Of a DNA stretch of 64,000 nt, positions 9,062 to 17,758 are shown piece by piece (position 1 is the first letter of the stretch; every line of letters starts with the position of its first letter). A program made the position numbers and the translations under genes. Below the pieces are notes generated by a model that saw nothing but the letters and a program-made list of their open reading frames with translations, was not told the DNA's origin and ran no database searches. Source of the stretch: Paraburkholderia caribensis (lineage in GTDB: Bacteria; Pseudomonadota; Gammaproteobacteria; Burkholderiales; Burkholderiaceae); the NCBI RefSeq assembly GCF_002902945.1, contig NZ_CP026101.1, positions 124,001 to 188,000 of the forward strand, in the 5' to 3' direction.

Positions 9062-10069
9062 GTGACACGTATGATCGATGACGAATGGCGGCACTGGATT
9101 GCTGAGAACCTGTTGCTCGAAGCCTCGCCCGAAGCCGTGCATGCTGTGCTCGTCGAGCATGGTTTCGAACGCGAACACGCGTTATGCGAGATCGATAGCA
9201 CATTGCAAAGCCCTTATTTTCAAGCGGGTTCGCGCTTGCGCAATCGTTTGCGTAAGCGCGAATGGATGCTTTCCGTGTACGGTGAGTTGAATCGCATGCG
9301 TGCGGGGGCGGCGTGTGTCGAGCGCCGCGCGCGCCTGTCGCGCGATGCGTTTTACGAGCAGTTCTATTTTCAGAACCGGCCTGTGATCATCACGGGCATG
9401 TTCGACGCCTGGCCGGCGCGCAAGCTGTGGAATTTCGATTACTTTCGCGCGCGCTGCGGTCTTGCCGAAGTCGAAGTGCAGTTCGGGCGCGAGGCGGACT
9501 CGGACTACGAGATCAATCAACCCGTGTTGAAGCGCACGATGCGCTTTGGCGATTACGTCGATCTCGTCGAAAGCGCGGGCGTGACGAACGACTTCTACAT
9601 GACGGCGAACAACGCGTCGCGTAACCGCACCGCGCTCGCGACGCTTTGGGCCGATGCGCCGGCGATCGGCGAGTATCTCGATCCCGCGCCAACCGACGCA
9701 GGCTATTTCTGGTTCGGTCCCGCGGGTACCAGGACGCCGTTTCATCACGACCTGACCAACAACCTGATGGCGCAGGTGATCGGCCGCAAGCGTGTTCTGC
9801 TCGTGCCGTTCACCGACACCGCCCACATGTACAACCATCTGCATTGTTATTCGCAGCTCGACGGCGGCGCGATCGATGTCGAGCGGTTTCCGTCTTTCGA
9901 ACATGCGCGGGTGATCGAGTGCACGATCGAACCGGGCGAACTGCTGTTTGTGCCTGTCGGCTGGTGGCACTACGTCGAGGCGCTCGACGTTTCCGCGACG
10001 ATGACTTACACGAACTTCATCGAGCGCAACGATTTCGGGCGCACCTACAGCACGTATCGCGAACTTTGA
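9062..10069 (+). CDS. Cupin-like / JmjC-domain protein, putative Fe(II)-2OG oxygenase
   Basis: This protein of about 335 residues has a cupin_8/JmjC core. RPVIITGMFDAWPA marks the start of the domain, FHHDLTNNLMAQVIGRKRVLLVPF provides the HxD iron-binding pair and the beta-strand after it, and LLFVPVGWWHYVEAL provides the distal His. Bacterial homologues are Fe(II)/2-oxoglutarate-dependent hydroxylases of proteins or small molecules. The first 100 residues form a helical N-terminal extension. I chose GTG 9062 because GAGGGA lies 7 nt upstream; an ATG nine bases later lacks good spacing. Substrate unknown. Confidence 0.82.
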   Translation: MTRMIDDEWRHWIAENLLLEASPEAVHAVLVEHGFEREHALCEIDSTLQSPYFQAGSRLRNRLRKREWMLSVYGELNRMRAGAACVERRARLSRDAFYEQFYFQNRPVIITGMFDAWPARKLWNFDYFRARCGLAEVEVQFGREADSDYEINQPVLKRTMRFGDYVDLVESAGVTNDFYMTANNASRNRTALATLWADAPAIGEYLDPAPTDAGYFWFGPAGTRTPFHHDLTNNLMAQVIGRKRVLLVPFTDTAHMYNHLHCYSQLDGGAIDVERFPSFEHARVIECTIEPGELLFVPVGWWHYVEALDVSATMTYTNFIERNDFGRTYSTYREL

Positions 10070-10088
10070 GCGGCGCCGCGATAAACAA

Positions 10089-10116
10089 ACGGCGGACCGA
10101 TGCGCTGGTCCGCCGT
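10089..10116 (+). terminator. Hairpin after the JmjC-like gene
   Basis: A 10-bp stem (ACGGCGGACC / GGTCCGCCGT) with an 8-nt loop lies 20 bp after the stop. The rest of the gap to 10397 shows no credible gene. Confidence 0.6.
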
Positions 10117-10397
10117 CCTCCCTGACGCTCAGGTTGCCGTCGTTAGTTTTTCTGTGCGATGGATTGGCCATCCACGCGAAAGTGCTGTTTGGTTCTGTCC
10201 GGGAGAGAGTTGCAAGGGTTATGCCATTGCGATCGCACGGCCATGCGTCGCGCGAAACCCAAATGGATCAGGCGCTTCGGCGCAGCGTGTCGAAAGGACG
10301 GAGCTTCGATGAGGACGACGTGTCGCGGAACGTCCGGACATGGGCGGCTCGCGTAACGTAACGCGAGCGTCGTGACGGCAGTGCTCACGGCCTGCGT

Positions 10398-11609
10398 TCA
10401 GATGCCGAGGCGGCGCAAGACCTTGGGTCCGATGAATGCGACGAGCGCCGCGCACAGCGCGACGACGGACAGCCCGATGGGAAGATTCGTTACCTGTGCC
10501 ACGCCGCCGATGATCACCGGCCCAAGCAGCAGGCCGAAGTAGGCGAGCCCGGCGACGTGCGCGAGGCCCTCGGCCGCGTGGATGCCTTTCACGCGTGCCG
10601 CTGCCGCGAACAGCACGGGCATCATGTTGGCGAGACCGAGGCCCATCAGCGTGAAGCCCGTCAGCGCTGCGATGGGATGCGGCAGCAGCAGCGCGCCGAT
10701 CATGCCCGCGCAGGCTAGCGACGCGCTCGCGGCGATCAGCTGCGGCGCGCCGAATCGCGCGCGCACTGCGTCGCCAGCAAACCGCGCGGCCGCCATGCCG
10801 CCCGAGAACGCCGCATAGGCCGCGCTCGCGACGGCTGGCGTCGACGCTACGACGTCGCGCATATAGACGGTTGCCCAGTCGTACATTGCGCCTTCCGCGA
10901 TCAACGCGATCAGCGCGATCGCGCCGAGCGCCCACAACGCGGGCGAGCGCCAGCGGTTGCCGCGCGGCGTGTGCGCGTCGGGATGCTCGGAATGCGGAAC
11001 ATGCGGCAGGACGGATGGGCACGCGGCCAGCAACACGGCTGCGCTGATCAGCGAGGCGAGCAGCAGATGCACGGCTGGCGCCATGCCATGCGCGAGCGCC
11101 GCGCCGCCGACCGCCGCGCCCGCCATCCCGCCGACGCTGAACATGCCGTGCAGCGCCGACATGATCGGGCGGCCGAGCGTCTCTTCGACGGTGCTGGCTT
11201 CCGCGTTCATCGCGACGTCGAGGGTCGCCATGCCCGCCCCGAAGAGCGCGAGCAAGACGAGCAGCATCCAGTAATACGGCACGACGAGAATCAGCGCCCC
11301 AGCCGCCGACATCACGAGTCCGCCCGCGAGACACGCGCGCCGCGTGCCGACGCGCGCGATCCACGGCGCATTCGTCACCATCGCGCCGATCGAACCGCCC
11401 GCCACCGCGAACAGCGCGAGCGACAACATGGCCGGGTTCAGCTGGAACCGGTCGCGGACGGTGGGCACGTGGACGCCCCAGGACGCGTACATCATCCCCG
11501 CGATGAAGAAGAGGGCCATCGTCGCGTAACGGGCGCGGTTGCGCGCGCTCGCGGACAGATTGCGATGCGCGGCGGGCAAGGATGCGGAATCGGACGGACG
11601 ATCGGACAC
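10398..11609 (-). CDS. MFS transporter
   Basis: This 403-residue membrane protein has about twelve hydrophobic segments. The pattern ASWGVHVPTVRDRFQL after TM1 and GAGMATLDVAMNAEAS in TM4-TM5 matches the MFS subgroup that includes E. coli YbjJ and related sugar or solute efflux-like carriers. There are no antibiotic-exporter signature motifs. The start is the first ATG of the frame, followed by a roughly 28-residue cytosolic tail before TM1. The gene is monocistronic and divergent from the following HugZ-like gene. The substrate cannot be deduced. Confidence 0.85.
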   Translation of the reverse strand: MSDRPSDSASLPAAHRNLSASARNRARYATMALFFIAGMMYASWGVHVPTVRDRFQLNPAMLSLALFAVAGGSIGAMVTNAPWIARVGTRRACLAGGLVMSAAGALILVVPYYWMLLVLLALFGAGMATLDVAMNAEASTVEETLGRPIMSALHGMFSVGGMAGAAVGGAALAHGMAPAVHLLLASLISAAVLLAACPSVLPHVPHSEHPDAHTPRGNRWRSPALWALGAIALIALIAEGAMYDWATVYMRDVVASTPAVASAAYAAFSGGMAAARFAGDAVRARFGAPQLIAASASLACAGMIGALLLPHPIAALTGFTLMGLGLANMMPVLFAAAARVKGIHAAEGLAHVAGLAYFGLLLGPVIIGGVAQVTNLPIGLSVVALCAALVAFIGPKVLRRLGI

Positions 11610-11796
11610 GGAAAGCTCGATGATTGAAAACGAAGAGGAAGCGCAGATGCAGCAAGTAAGCGCGATGAAAGCGCTTCCACATTCTAGCGAAGCATGATCG
11701 CGCGTGCGGGCAAGTCCCTGAACTAATATCTACGTTCCACGCGCGTCGCGTTTAACGGCATCGCGCGGCGCATCAACACCCGACGAGGACGCGCAC

Positions 11797-12462
11797 TTGA
11801 ACATTCCCGCTCATGCTCCGCTGCATCTGCTGCATCAGGCCGCCATCGGCACGCTCGCCACGCATGCGCGCCAGCCGCAAGGGTTTCCGTATCCGACGGT
11901 GCTGCCGTTCGCGCCGGATTCGCACCATCGCCCGACGATACTCGTGAGCCGGCTCGCGGAGCATACGCGTAACCTGCACTCCGATCCGCGCGCGGGCTTC
12001 CTGATCGTCCATGCGCCGGACGGCGACGTGCTCAATGGGCAGCGCATCACGCTGGTCGGCACCTTCGAGCATGTCGAGCCGACGCCGCCCGTGACCCAGC
12101 GGTATCTGCGCTACCACCCGGATGCGGAGCGCTATCTGGTGCTGGGGGATTTCTCGTTCTGGGTGATGTCGGTCGAGCGGATGCGTTATATAGGCGGCTT
12201 CGGCGCGATGGGATGGTTGACGCAGGAAGAGCTCGATCCGCTCGTTCCTGTTTCGTTCGACGAGGAAAACGCGCTCATCGAATTTTTCGAACGCCACCCG
12301 CGACGGCCGGCGCAAGTGCAACTGATGGGCATAGACCGATATGGCGCGGACCTGAGCATTTCGGGCGTCCGCAACCGCGTGATGTTCGACACGCCCGCAC
12401 CCGATGCGGATTGCTTGCACGCTGCCCTTGAAGATTGCATCGCGCGACAAGCCAATGCGTGA
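11797..12462 (+). CDS. HugZ-like pyridoxamine-phosphate-oxidase-fold protein
   Basis: This 221-residue protein has a split-barrel flavin/heme-binding fold. The N-terminal AAIGTLATHARQPQGFPYPTVLPFAPD, then HTRNLHSDPRAGFLIVH and YIGGFGAMGWLT are typical of the HugZ/PNPOx-like family of heme-utilisation and heme-degrading proteins. A C-terminal DUF2470-like region (FDEENALIEFFERHP, MGIDRYGADLSISG) fits HugZ as well. It starts at TTG (11797) with CGAGGAC upstream. No heme-uptake genes are adjacent, so the heme role is inferred from family only; an FMN-binding oxidoreductase is the alternative. Confidence 0.75.
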   Translation: MNIPAHAPLHLLHQAAIGTLATHARQPQGFPYPTVLPFAPDSHHRPTILVSRLAEHTRNLHSDPRAGFLIVHAPDGDVLNGQRITLVGTFEHVEPTPPVTQRYLRYHPDAERYLVLGDFSFWVMSVERMRYIGGFGAMGWLTQEELDPLVPVSFDEENALIEFFERHPRRPAQVQLMGIDRYGADLSISGVRNRVMFDTPAPDADCLHAALEDCIARQANA

Positions 12463-12821
12463 TAGATAGCGAGAGGTGGTTTTTACCGCGAAATCCGGCC
12501 GGCATTTTACATTTTGCCGGTTAAAACTCGCATGGTATGAAATGTTCGGGAATAAATTAACCATTGCTTTTCATGGCCTGCGAATTAATTACGAATTTAT
12601 TCCTCAGAGGAGCGTTATTCAGTAGGGGAATAATTAGGCTTCTGACCGGGTTGATTGGCAGTCGCTAGAAAGATTATGAAATTGAGATTAATTAATTTTC
12701 GCCGGTGTCTTTTCCGAAGTTTCTATTTTGTGTTAATCTCGCCAGCAAATTCCGAGGCATGATCACTTTCCGGACTAATCGGCATAGACCGTCCGTCCAT
12801 TTATCGAACCACAAGGAAACT
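12463..12821 (+). promoter_or_regulatory. AT-rich control region upstream of the H-NS gene
   Basis: This 359-bp gap is far richer in A+T than its surroundings (runs such as GAATTAATTACGAATTTATT) and contains no gene. Such AT-rich, bent-DNA-like leaders are typical targets of H-NS and fit autoregulation of the next gene. Confidence 0.5.
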
Positions 12822-13130
12822 ATGTCCTCCTACAGGGAACTGCTCGCGCAGCGCGAAAAGCTCGAGAAACAGATCGAAGAGGCGAAAGCGCGCGAGTATG
12901 CGGAAGTGTTAAACGAGATCAAGCAGAAAATGTCTGATTACGGTATTACGCTGGCTGAACTCGGCGCTGGCGGACGTGGTGCGAAAGCCGTAAAGGCAGC
13001 GGGCCGTCCCCGCGCCGGCGTCGCGCCTAAATATCGTGACCCCGCAAGCGGGAGCACCTGGTCGGGCCGTGGTAAGCCGCCGCGCTGGATTGCCGGTCAA
13101 GACCGTGAAAAATTTCTCATCGAGAAATAA
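12822..13130 (+). CDS. H-NS family nucleoid-associated protein
   Basis: This 102-residue protein has an N-terminal coiled-coil oligomerisation part (ELLAQREKLEKQIEEAKAREYAEVL). A flexible basic linker rich in Gly/Ala/Lys follows. The C-terminal DNA-binding core is YRDPASGSTWSGRGKPPRWI, the canonical H-NS signature of beta-proteobacteria. It binds AT-rich DNA and silences foreign genes. The ATG at 12822 has AAGGAAAC directly upstream; a longer in-frame extension is not H-NS-like. A terminator follows. It is likely autoregulated through the AT-rich leader. Confidence 0.93.
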   Translation: MSSYRELLAQREKLEKQIEEAKAREYAEVLNEIKQKMSDYGITLAELGAGGRGAKAVKAAGRPRAGVAPKYRDPASGSTWSGRGKPPRWIAGQDREKFLIEK

Positions 13131-13170
13131 TATGACTTAAGGCTTGCACCGCAGGCAATGGATTTAACAG

Positions 13171-13205
13171 AAACCGCGCTCCATTTGGAAGTGCGGTTTT
13201 TTATT
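13171..13205 (+). terminator. Terminator of the H-NS gene
   Basis: AAACCGCGCT pairs with AGTGCGGTTT (one G-T pair), with an inner CC/GG extension, and is followed by TTTTATT. Confidence 0.75.
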
Positions 13206-13378
13206 GCGCAAGTCTTTGCAGTTCTTAGGAAGAACAGTGGCCGATGCGGTGTGTGCTTCGATGCGAATGAGTCGCGTTATGATAAGCACATGATTTAAAA
13301 GGTATTTTTTTGTGGGCTTAACAGCCGATTCACAAGGCGGCAGGTAGAATAAATAGTAACCAAACCGTTTGCCTTCAA

Positions 13379-14581
13379 ATGCCTTCCAACTCGACCGCCC
13401 AATCCGCGGAGAAACGGCGCGTAGCCCGCAAAACCACCTACGTCAGCATCGGACTCAATACGGTGCTGATGTCGGTGCAGATCGTCGTGGGCGTGATTGC
13501 GCATTCCCAGGCGCTGGTCGCGGACGGCGTGCATTCGCTTGCCGATCTCATTTCCGATTTTGTCGTGCTGGTCGCCAATCGCCATAGCGGAGCCGAACCG
13601 GACGCCGATCATAACTACGGTCATAGCCGTTATGAAACGGTCGCGTCGCTATTTCTGGGCGGCCTGCTGATCGCAGTCGGCGGCGGCATGCTGTGGCGCG
13701 CCGGCGAGCGGCTCACGGATCTCGACAACATTCCCGCCGTTCATGTAAGCGCGCTCGTGGTGGCGCTCGTCGTGCTGCTGTCGAAGGAAGCACTGTTTCG
13801 CTACATGCTGCGCGAAGCACAGCGCGTGCGTTCGGCAATGCTGATCGCGAACGCATGGCATGCGCGCTCGGATGCGGCGTCGTCGCTGGTGGTTGCGTTG
13901 GGCATTCTCGGGAGCATTGCGGGCGTGCGGCTGCTCGATCCCATTGCCGCAGCTATTGTCGGCTTCATGGTGGCGCGCATGGGCTGGACGTTCGGTTGGG
14001 ACGCGCTTCAGGACTTGTCCGATCGCGCGCTCGACGAATCCGATTCCGCCGATCTGCGCGCTCGGATTTTATCGACGCCGGGCGTGCGCGATGTCCACGA
14101 ACTGCGCACGAGGAAGATGGGCGACTTCGCGCTCGTCGACGCGCACATTCTCGTCGACCCGATGATCTCCGTTTCCGAAGGCCACTACATCGCCGAGACT
14201 GCGCGTTCGCGCGTGCTGTCGGACAACCGCGTGCTCGATGCGCTGATTCACGTCGATCCGGAAAACGATGCGATTGCGCGGCCGCCCGTCAACCTGCCGC
14301 CACGCGCAAAGATTGCCGCCGAAGTGGAAGCGGCGCTTGCCGCGCAAGGACTCAAGGCCGCCAGCGTGAATCTGCATTATCTGAGCACGGGGCTCGACAT
14401 CGAAGTGACCTTGCAACCGTCCAGGCTTGACGCGCTGGAAAGCGAAGTGCTTCAACTCGCGCGGATCGATGTTGAAGCGCTCAAGTGCAAACTGGGCGCG
14501 CGCCGCCTGAACGTGACACACGCAGTGGATGTGTCGACGGCTGGCGCGGAGCTGATGCGCGAGCCGCGCGGCGACGGCTGA
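13379..14581 (+). CDS. Cation diffusion facilitator (CDF) family transporter
   Basis: This 400-residue inner-membrane protein has six TM segments and a cytosolic C-terminal domain. TM2 carries ADGVHSLADLISDF, with the metal-binding Asp/His pattern of CDF exporters, and TM5 has the matching HARSDAASSLVVALG. The loop HNYGHSRYET is characteristic of the FieF/YiiP-like group, which exports Zn, Fe, Mn or Co by proton antiport. The C-terminal ferredoxin-like dimer domain contains the ILSTPGVRDVHELRTRKMG motif. A further C-terminal extension of about 100 residues repeats a similar fold. Metal specificity cannot be assigned. Confidence 0.9.
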   Translation: MPSNSTAQSAEKRRVARKTTYVSIGLNTVLMSVQIVVGVIAHSQALVADGVHSLADLISDFVVLVANRHSGAEPDADHNYGHSRYETVASLFLGGLLIAVGGGMLWRAGERLTDLDNIPAVHVSALVVALVVLLSKEALFRYMLREAQRVRSAMLIANAWHARSDAASSLVVALGILGSIAGVRLLDPIAAAIVGFMVARMGWTFGWDALQDLSDRALDESDSADLRARILSTPGVRDVHELRTRKMGDFALVDAHILVDPMISVSEGHYIAETARSRVLSDNRVLDALIHVDPENDAIARPPVNLPPRAKIAAEVEAALAAQGLKAASVNLHYLSTGLDIEVTLQPSRLDALESEVLQLARIDVEALKCKLGARRLNVTHAVDVSTAGAELMREPRGDG

Positions 14582-14608
14582 GCGATTCCCGACGCCTTAG
14601 CGAGCTGG

Positions 14609-15067
14609 TTAAAGCGGCAACTGCGTATCGAATTTGATCTCACGCAGCACTACGCTCGTGCGCACCTGCGCGACCGCGGGAATCTTGAAAATGCGGTCGT
14701 GAAGGAAGGTGTCGTACGCCTTGATATCGGGCGCAACGATCTTGAGGATGTAGTCCGATTCGCCCGTCGTGCTGTAGCACTCGGTCACTTCCGGGCAGGT
14801 GGCGATTTCCCGCTCGAACTGCTCGACGCCGCCTTCTGTATGCCGCGTCAGGTGAATATGGGCGAGTGCGCACACATGCAGGCCGAGCTTTTCCCGATCG
14901 AGCAACGCCGTGTAGCGCTGGATGATGCCCGATTGCTCCATGTCCTTGATGCGCCGCCAGCACGGCGTGCTCGAGAGCCCGACCTGATCGGAGATTTCCT
15001 GCACCGAACGGCGCGCGTCCAGCTGCAAAAGACGCAGGATTTTTTGAGAGAACGTATCGAGTGTCAA
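14609..15067 (-). CDS. Lrp/AsnC family transcriptional regulator
   Basis: This 152-residue protein begins with an HTH (DTFSQKILRLLQLDARRSVQEISDQVGLSSTPCWRRIKDMEQSGII), followed by the RAM effector domain with GESDYILKIVAPD. This is the full Lrp/AsnC architecture. These proteins form octamers and regulate amino-acid genes. The TTG at 15067 is taken as the start because GGAGGCGCAG sits directly upstream with good spacing. No divergent target gene is adjacent. Confidence 0.92.
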   Translation of the reverse strand: MTLDTFSQKILRLLQLDARRSVQEISDQVGLSSTPCWRRIKDMEQSGIIQRYTALLDREKLGLHVCALAHIHLTRHTEGGVEQFEREIATCPEVTECYSTTGESDYILKIVAPDIKAYDTFLHDRIFKIPAVAQVRTSVVLREIKFDTQLPL

Positions 15068-15170
15068 CTGCGCCTCCGTTGTCGCGTCGCCTTTTCGTCA
15101 ATGGTAGAGGTCGCGGAAACGAAACGCAATGCAAACTGCCCGTGCTGAGGGAGATTCCCTAATTTGGCGC

Positions 15171-15785
15171 CTACTCGGCGGGTTTTTGTTCTGAGTCGTC
15201 CCCGTCAGCGCCCGCTGCCACGGCGCTCTGGCTGGCCCGCAGCTCCGCCAGCATGTTGCAGAACAGGGCGCCTTGCTCGATGGCGTCGTCGAGTGCGACG
15301 TGCGTGTGCGGATGATCGTCGAACCAGTGCTTGGGGAAGCGCGGCTTGATGCACTTGCGATACGGCAGCCCTGTCATAGCGAACGCGAGCGTCTTGATGT
15401 CGAGCGCCGACCACGAAAACGGACAGCGTCCGGCGAAGCGCATCATGTACCAGAACATGTACGTGAAATCGAAGCCCGCCGGCATCGCGACGAACACGGG
15501 CTTGCCCGGCAATGCCTCGACCCATTCGACATACGCGACGAGCGCCGCCGCCGGTTGCTGCAAGTCCTTGCGGCACGCCGCCCACGCTTCGGGCTGTGTC
15601 TTCCACCACGCCTCCTGCACGGGATGCGGCGCCGCGCCTTCGAGCAGCTCCAGGTTCGCGGAGAACGTGCCGATCAGCTGCTTGTCGGCCGTATAAGCGG
15701 CCGATGCGAAACTCAGCATCGAATGCGGGCCGGGAATCGGGCCGTCCGCTTCGACGTCGGTGCTCACATAGATTTCTGCGCTCAT
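15171..15785 (-). CDS. DEDD-type 3'-5' exonuclease-like protein
   Basis: This 204-residue protein has the acidic motifs of an RNase-T/DnaQ-like fold: DVEADGP near the N-terminus (DxE) and HVALDDAIEQG near the C-terminus (H...D of DEDDh). The middle GFDFTYMFWY and LDIKTLAFA resemble the family's core strands. It may trim RNA or single-stranded DNA. It overlaps the upstream MBL-fold gene by 4 nt (ATGA), so the two are translationally coupled. Confidence 0.75.
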   Translation of the reverse strand: MSAEIYVSTDVEADGPIPGPHSMLSFASAAYTADKQLIGTFSANLELLEGAAPHPVQEAWWKTQPEAWAACRKDLQQPAAALVAYVEWVEALPGKPVFVAMPAGFDFTYMFWYMMRFAGRCPFSWSALDIKTLAFAMTGLPYRKCIKPRFPKHWFDDHPHTHVALDDAIEQGALFCNMLAELRASQSAVAAGADGDDSEQKPAE

Positions 15786-16426
15786 GCGCCGACTCCGTCC
15801 GCGACATACGGATTCGTGCGGCGTTCGTCGCCGAACGTCGAGGTGGGGCCGTGGCCGGGAACGAAGGTGACGTCGTCGCCGAGCGGCCAGAGCTTGGCGC
15901 GGATCGAGCGGATCAGGTCGCCGTGATTGCCGCGCGGAAAGTCCGTACGGCCGATCGAGCCGGCGAACAGCACGTCGCCGACCAGCGCGAGGCGATGCGC
16001 ACGGCTGAAGAAGATCACGTGACCGGGCGTGTGACCGGGGCAGTGATAGACCTCGAGCGTTTCGTCGCCGAAGCTCACAGTGTCGTTGTCGTCGAGCCAG
16101 CGGGTCGGCTCGAAAGCCTCGGCTGCGGGAAAGCCGAAGCGCACGCTCTGTTCGGGTAACTTGTCGAGCCAGAAGCGCTCATCGACATGCGGCCCTTCGA
16201 TCGGCACGCCGTAGTGTTCCGCAAGCGTCTTCGCGCCCGCGCAATGATCGATGTGGCCGTGTGTCAGCAGGACCTTTTCGACCGACACATTCTGGCGCTC
16301 CACCTCGCCCTTGATGATGTCGAGATCACCGCCCGGATCGACGATGGCCGCGCGCCCGGTGCTCTCGCAAACGAGCAGGGAACTGTTCTGCTGGAACGGC
16401 GTAACGGGCATTAGTGTGACTTTCAT
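15782..16426 (-). CDS. MBL-fold metallo-hydrolase, glyoxalase II-like
   Basis: This 214-residue protein has the metallo-beta-lactamase signature THGHIDHCAG (HxHxDH), with further ligands in CPGHTPGHVIFF, GDVLFAGSIGRTDFP and PGHGPTSTFGDERRTNP. This matches the YcbL/GloB-like branch of zinc thioesterases acting on S-lactoylglutathione-type substrates. The ATG at 16426 immediately precedes the conserved MPVTPFQQNS. It forms a coupled pair with the exonuclease-like gene. Confidence 0.88.
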   Translation of the reverse strand: MKVTLMPVTPFQQNSSLLVCESTGRAAIVDPGGDLDIIKGEVERQNVSVEKVLLTHGHIDHCAGAKTLAEHYGVPIEGPHVDERFWLDKLPEQSVRFGFPAAEAFEPTRWLDDNDTVSFGDETLEVYHCPGHTPGHVIFFSRAHRLALVGDVLFAGSIGRTDFPRGNHGDLIRSIRAKLWPLGDDVTFVPGHGPTSTFGDERRTNPYVADGVGA

Positions 16427-16577
16427 GGCGGGCGCGCGAAGCGTGAAAAACTCGATTGTACCGACCGCCGGGTCGCGTGCCATTGGCCAGAAAGCCGAGT
16501 GGTGCATGCGCATTTTTGCAGTAATAGTGAGAATTCATCGGCGGGATGGAGCAGTTGGCAACACAGAATTGTGTTTT

Positions 16578-16586
16578 TGCTATAAT
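16578..16586 (+). promoter_or_regulatory. Extended -10 promoter element
   Basis: TGCTATAAT is a consensus extended -10 box (TGn-TATAAT). A TTGGCA lies 20 bp upstream, which is too far for a classical -35 but acceptable for an extended -10 promoter. It points toward rlpA, almost 500 bp away. Confidence 0.5.
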
Positions 16587-17067
16587 GCACGTAATGGGTG
16601 TGGGAAACCGCACTGTCTTTGGGTGAAAAAGCATTTCGTCCTATGAAACGGGAATGGACGCTGCTGCTTCACCATCAAGCAAGTGTCGTCGGGTAATCCG
16701 GTGACAAATCCAGCATCGATCGCTTTTATCGATGCGCACGTCCTGTCTAGCCAGGTGCCACGCGCCTGCCACGGCCTCGCTGCCGTAACGCTGGATGGGG
16801 CCTACGCCGCCTTCCTGAGCGCTGTGAGTTTCCGGCGCTGAGCGTGTTTCACGTTCGATGGCGGCTTGTGGGGTCTGGCCAAAACTGCGGGGACAGTTCC
16901 GTCAGACGTGAAAACTAACCGTGCGGTTGCGGCTGATTGTGCCGCGTCCGGGCTTTCGTCGTCCTGCGCCAGCGTTGCGCGGTGCGCGCTCGTTCATTGC
17001 CGCCGGAGTCGCATGCATAAGCGCTGTTTTTCGCGTGGTGCGGCTCGCATTGGTATCAAATTGTCTT
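16587..17067 (+). other. Long region between promoter and rlpA without a clear gene
   Basis: These 480 bases contain several short hairpins (for example ATCGATCGCTTTTATCGATGCG near 16714) and one 47-codon GTG frame (from 16700) without a ribosome site or recognisable product. It may be a long 5' leader or hold a small RNA; nothing is identifiable. Confidence 0.35.
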
Positions 17068-17682
17068 ATGAAAACTCGGCTACCCCGACGTGTTGGGAGC
17101 GTTTTTGCCTTTTTGGCCCTCGCCGGTTGCGCGGTGCCTCCAGGCGCTACCACGCAGGTCAGCGGCGTGTCCGCGACGACCAAGGATGCGCATACTGCGG
17201 ATGCGCATACTGCGGTTGCTCCGCAGTCGTACGGCTCCGGTATGAACAATCTGCCCGACGCGGCGGATCAGAAGGGCAAGCTCGCTGACGCAGAGCCGTT
17301 GACCGACGGCCCGAATATCGGCGATTTCCATCAGATGGGCCGCGCGTCGTGGTATGGACGCGGCTTCCACGGCCGCAAGACGGCCAACGGCGAGCGCTTC
17401 GACATGCATGCGCTGACGGCTGCGCACCGCACGTTGCCGCTCGGTTCGTATGTGCGCGTGACCAATCCGGCGACGAACGATACCGTGGTCGTGAAGATCA
17501 ACGATCGTGGTCCGTACGCGCGCGGACGCGTGATCGATCTTTCTTACGCGGCTGCGAAAATTTTGCATCTGGCGCATATCGGTACGGCGCGCGTGAAGAT
17601 CGAAGGTCTGACGCAGCGCGAGGCGAAGGCCGAGATGAAGGAAATCCTGGCGTCGAATCAGAGCGATTCGAACGAAAAGTAA
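17068..17682 (+). CDS. rlpA: RlpA septal-ring lytic transglycosylase
   Basis: This 204-residue lipoprotein has a lipobox at LALAGC, about 20 residues in. The double-psi beta-barrel domain has GRASWYGRGFHGRKTANGERFDM and the catalytic-site strands KINDRGPYARGRVIDLS. RlpA cleaves peptidoglycan strands lacking stem peptides at the septum. No SPOR domain is present; the protein ends about 35 residues after the barrel, as in many beta-proteobacteria. The ATG is at 17068 because the signal sequence starts there. A 15-bp unit is tandemly duplicated in the linker region. A terminator shared with rsmI follows. Confidence 0.93.
   Translation: MKTRLPRRVGSVFAFLALAGCAVPPGATTQVSGVSATTKDAHTADAHTAVAPQSYGSGMNNLPDAADQKGKLADAEPLTDGPNIGDFHQMGRASWYGRGFHGRKTANGERFDMHALTAAHRTLPLGSYVRVTNPATNDTVVVKINDRGPYARGRVIDLSYAAAKILHLAHIGTARVKIEGLTQREAKAEMKEILASNQSDSNEK
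17185..17214 (+). repeat. Tandem duplication of a 15-bp unit inside rlpA
   Basis: GATGCGCATACTGCG occurs twice head-to-tail and encodes DAHTA twice in the unstructured linker between lipobox and barrel. It is likely to be length-variable between strains. Confidence 0.8.
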
Positions 17683-17727
17683 GATCGTCTTTGAACGATG
17701 GCCGTGGGCATGCGATGCCCTCGGTAG

Positions 17728-17755
17728 AAAAGGCTGCTTTATGCAGCCTTTTTTG
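17728..17755. terminator. Bidirectional terminator between rlpA and rsmI
   Basis: AAAAGGCTGC / GCAGCCTTTT forms a stem with a TTTAT loop. A-runs and T-runs on both sides let it serve both convergent genes. Confidence 0.85.
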
Positions 17756-17758
17756 TTT

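Noticed and set aside
16700..16843. 47-codon GTG frame upstream of rlpA
   Set aside because: No ribosome site and no recognisable product; kept only as part of the leader region.
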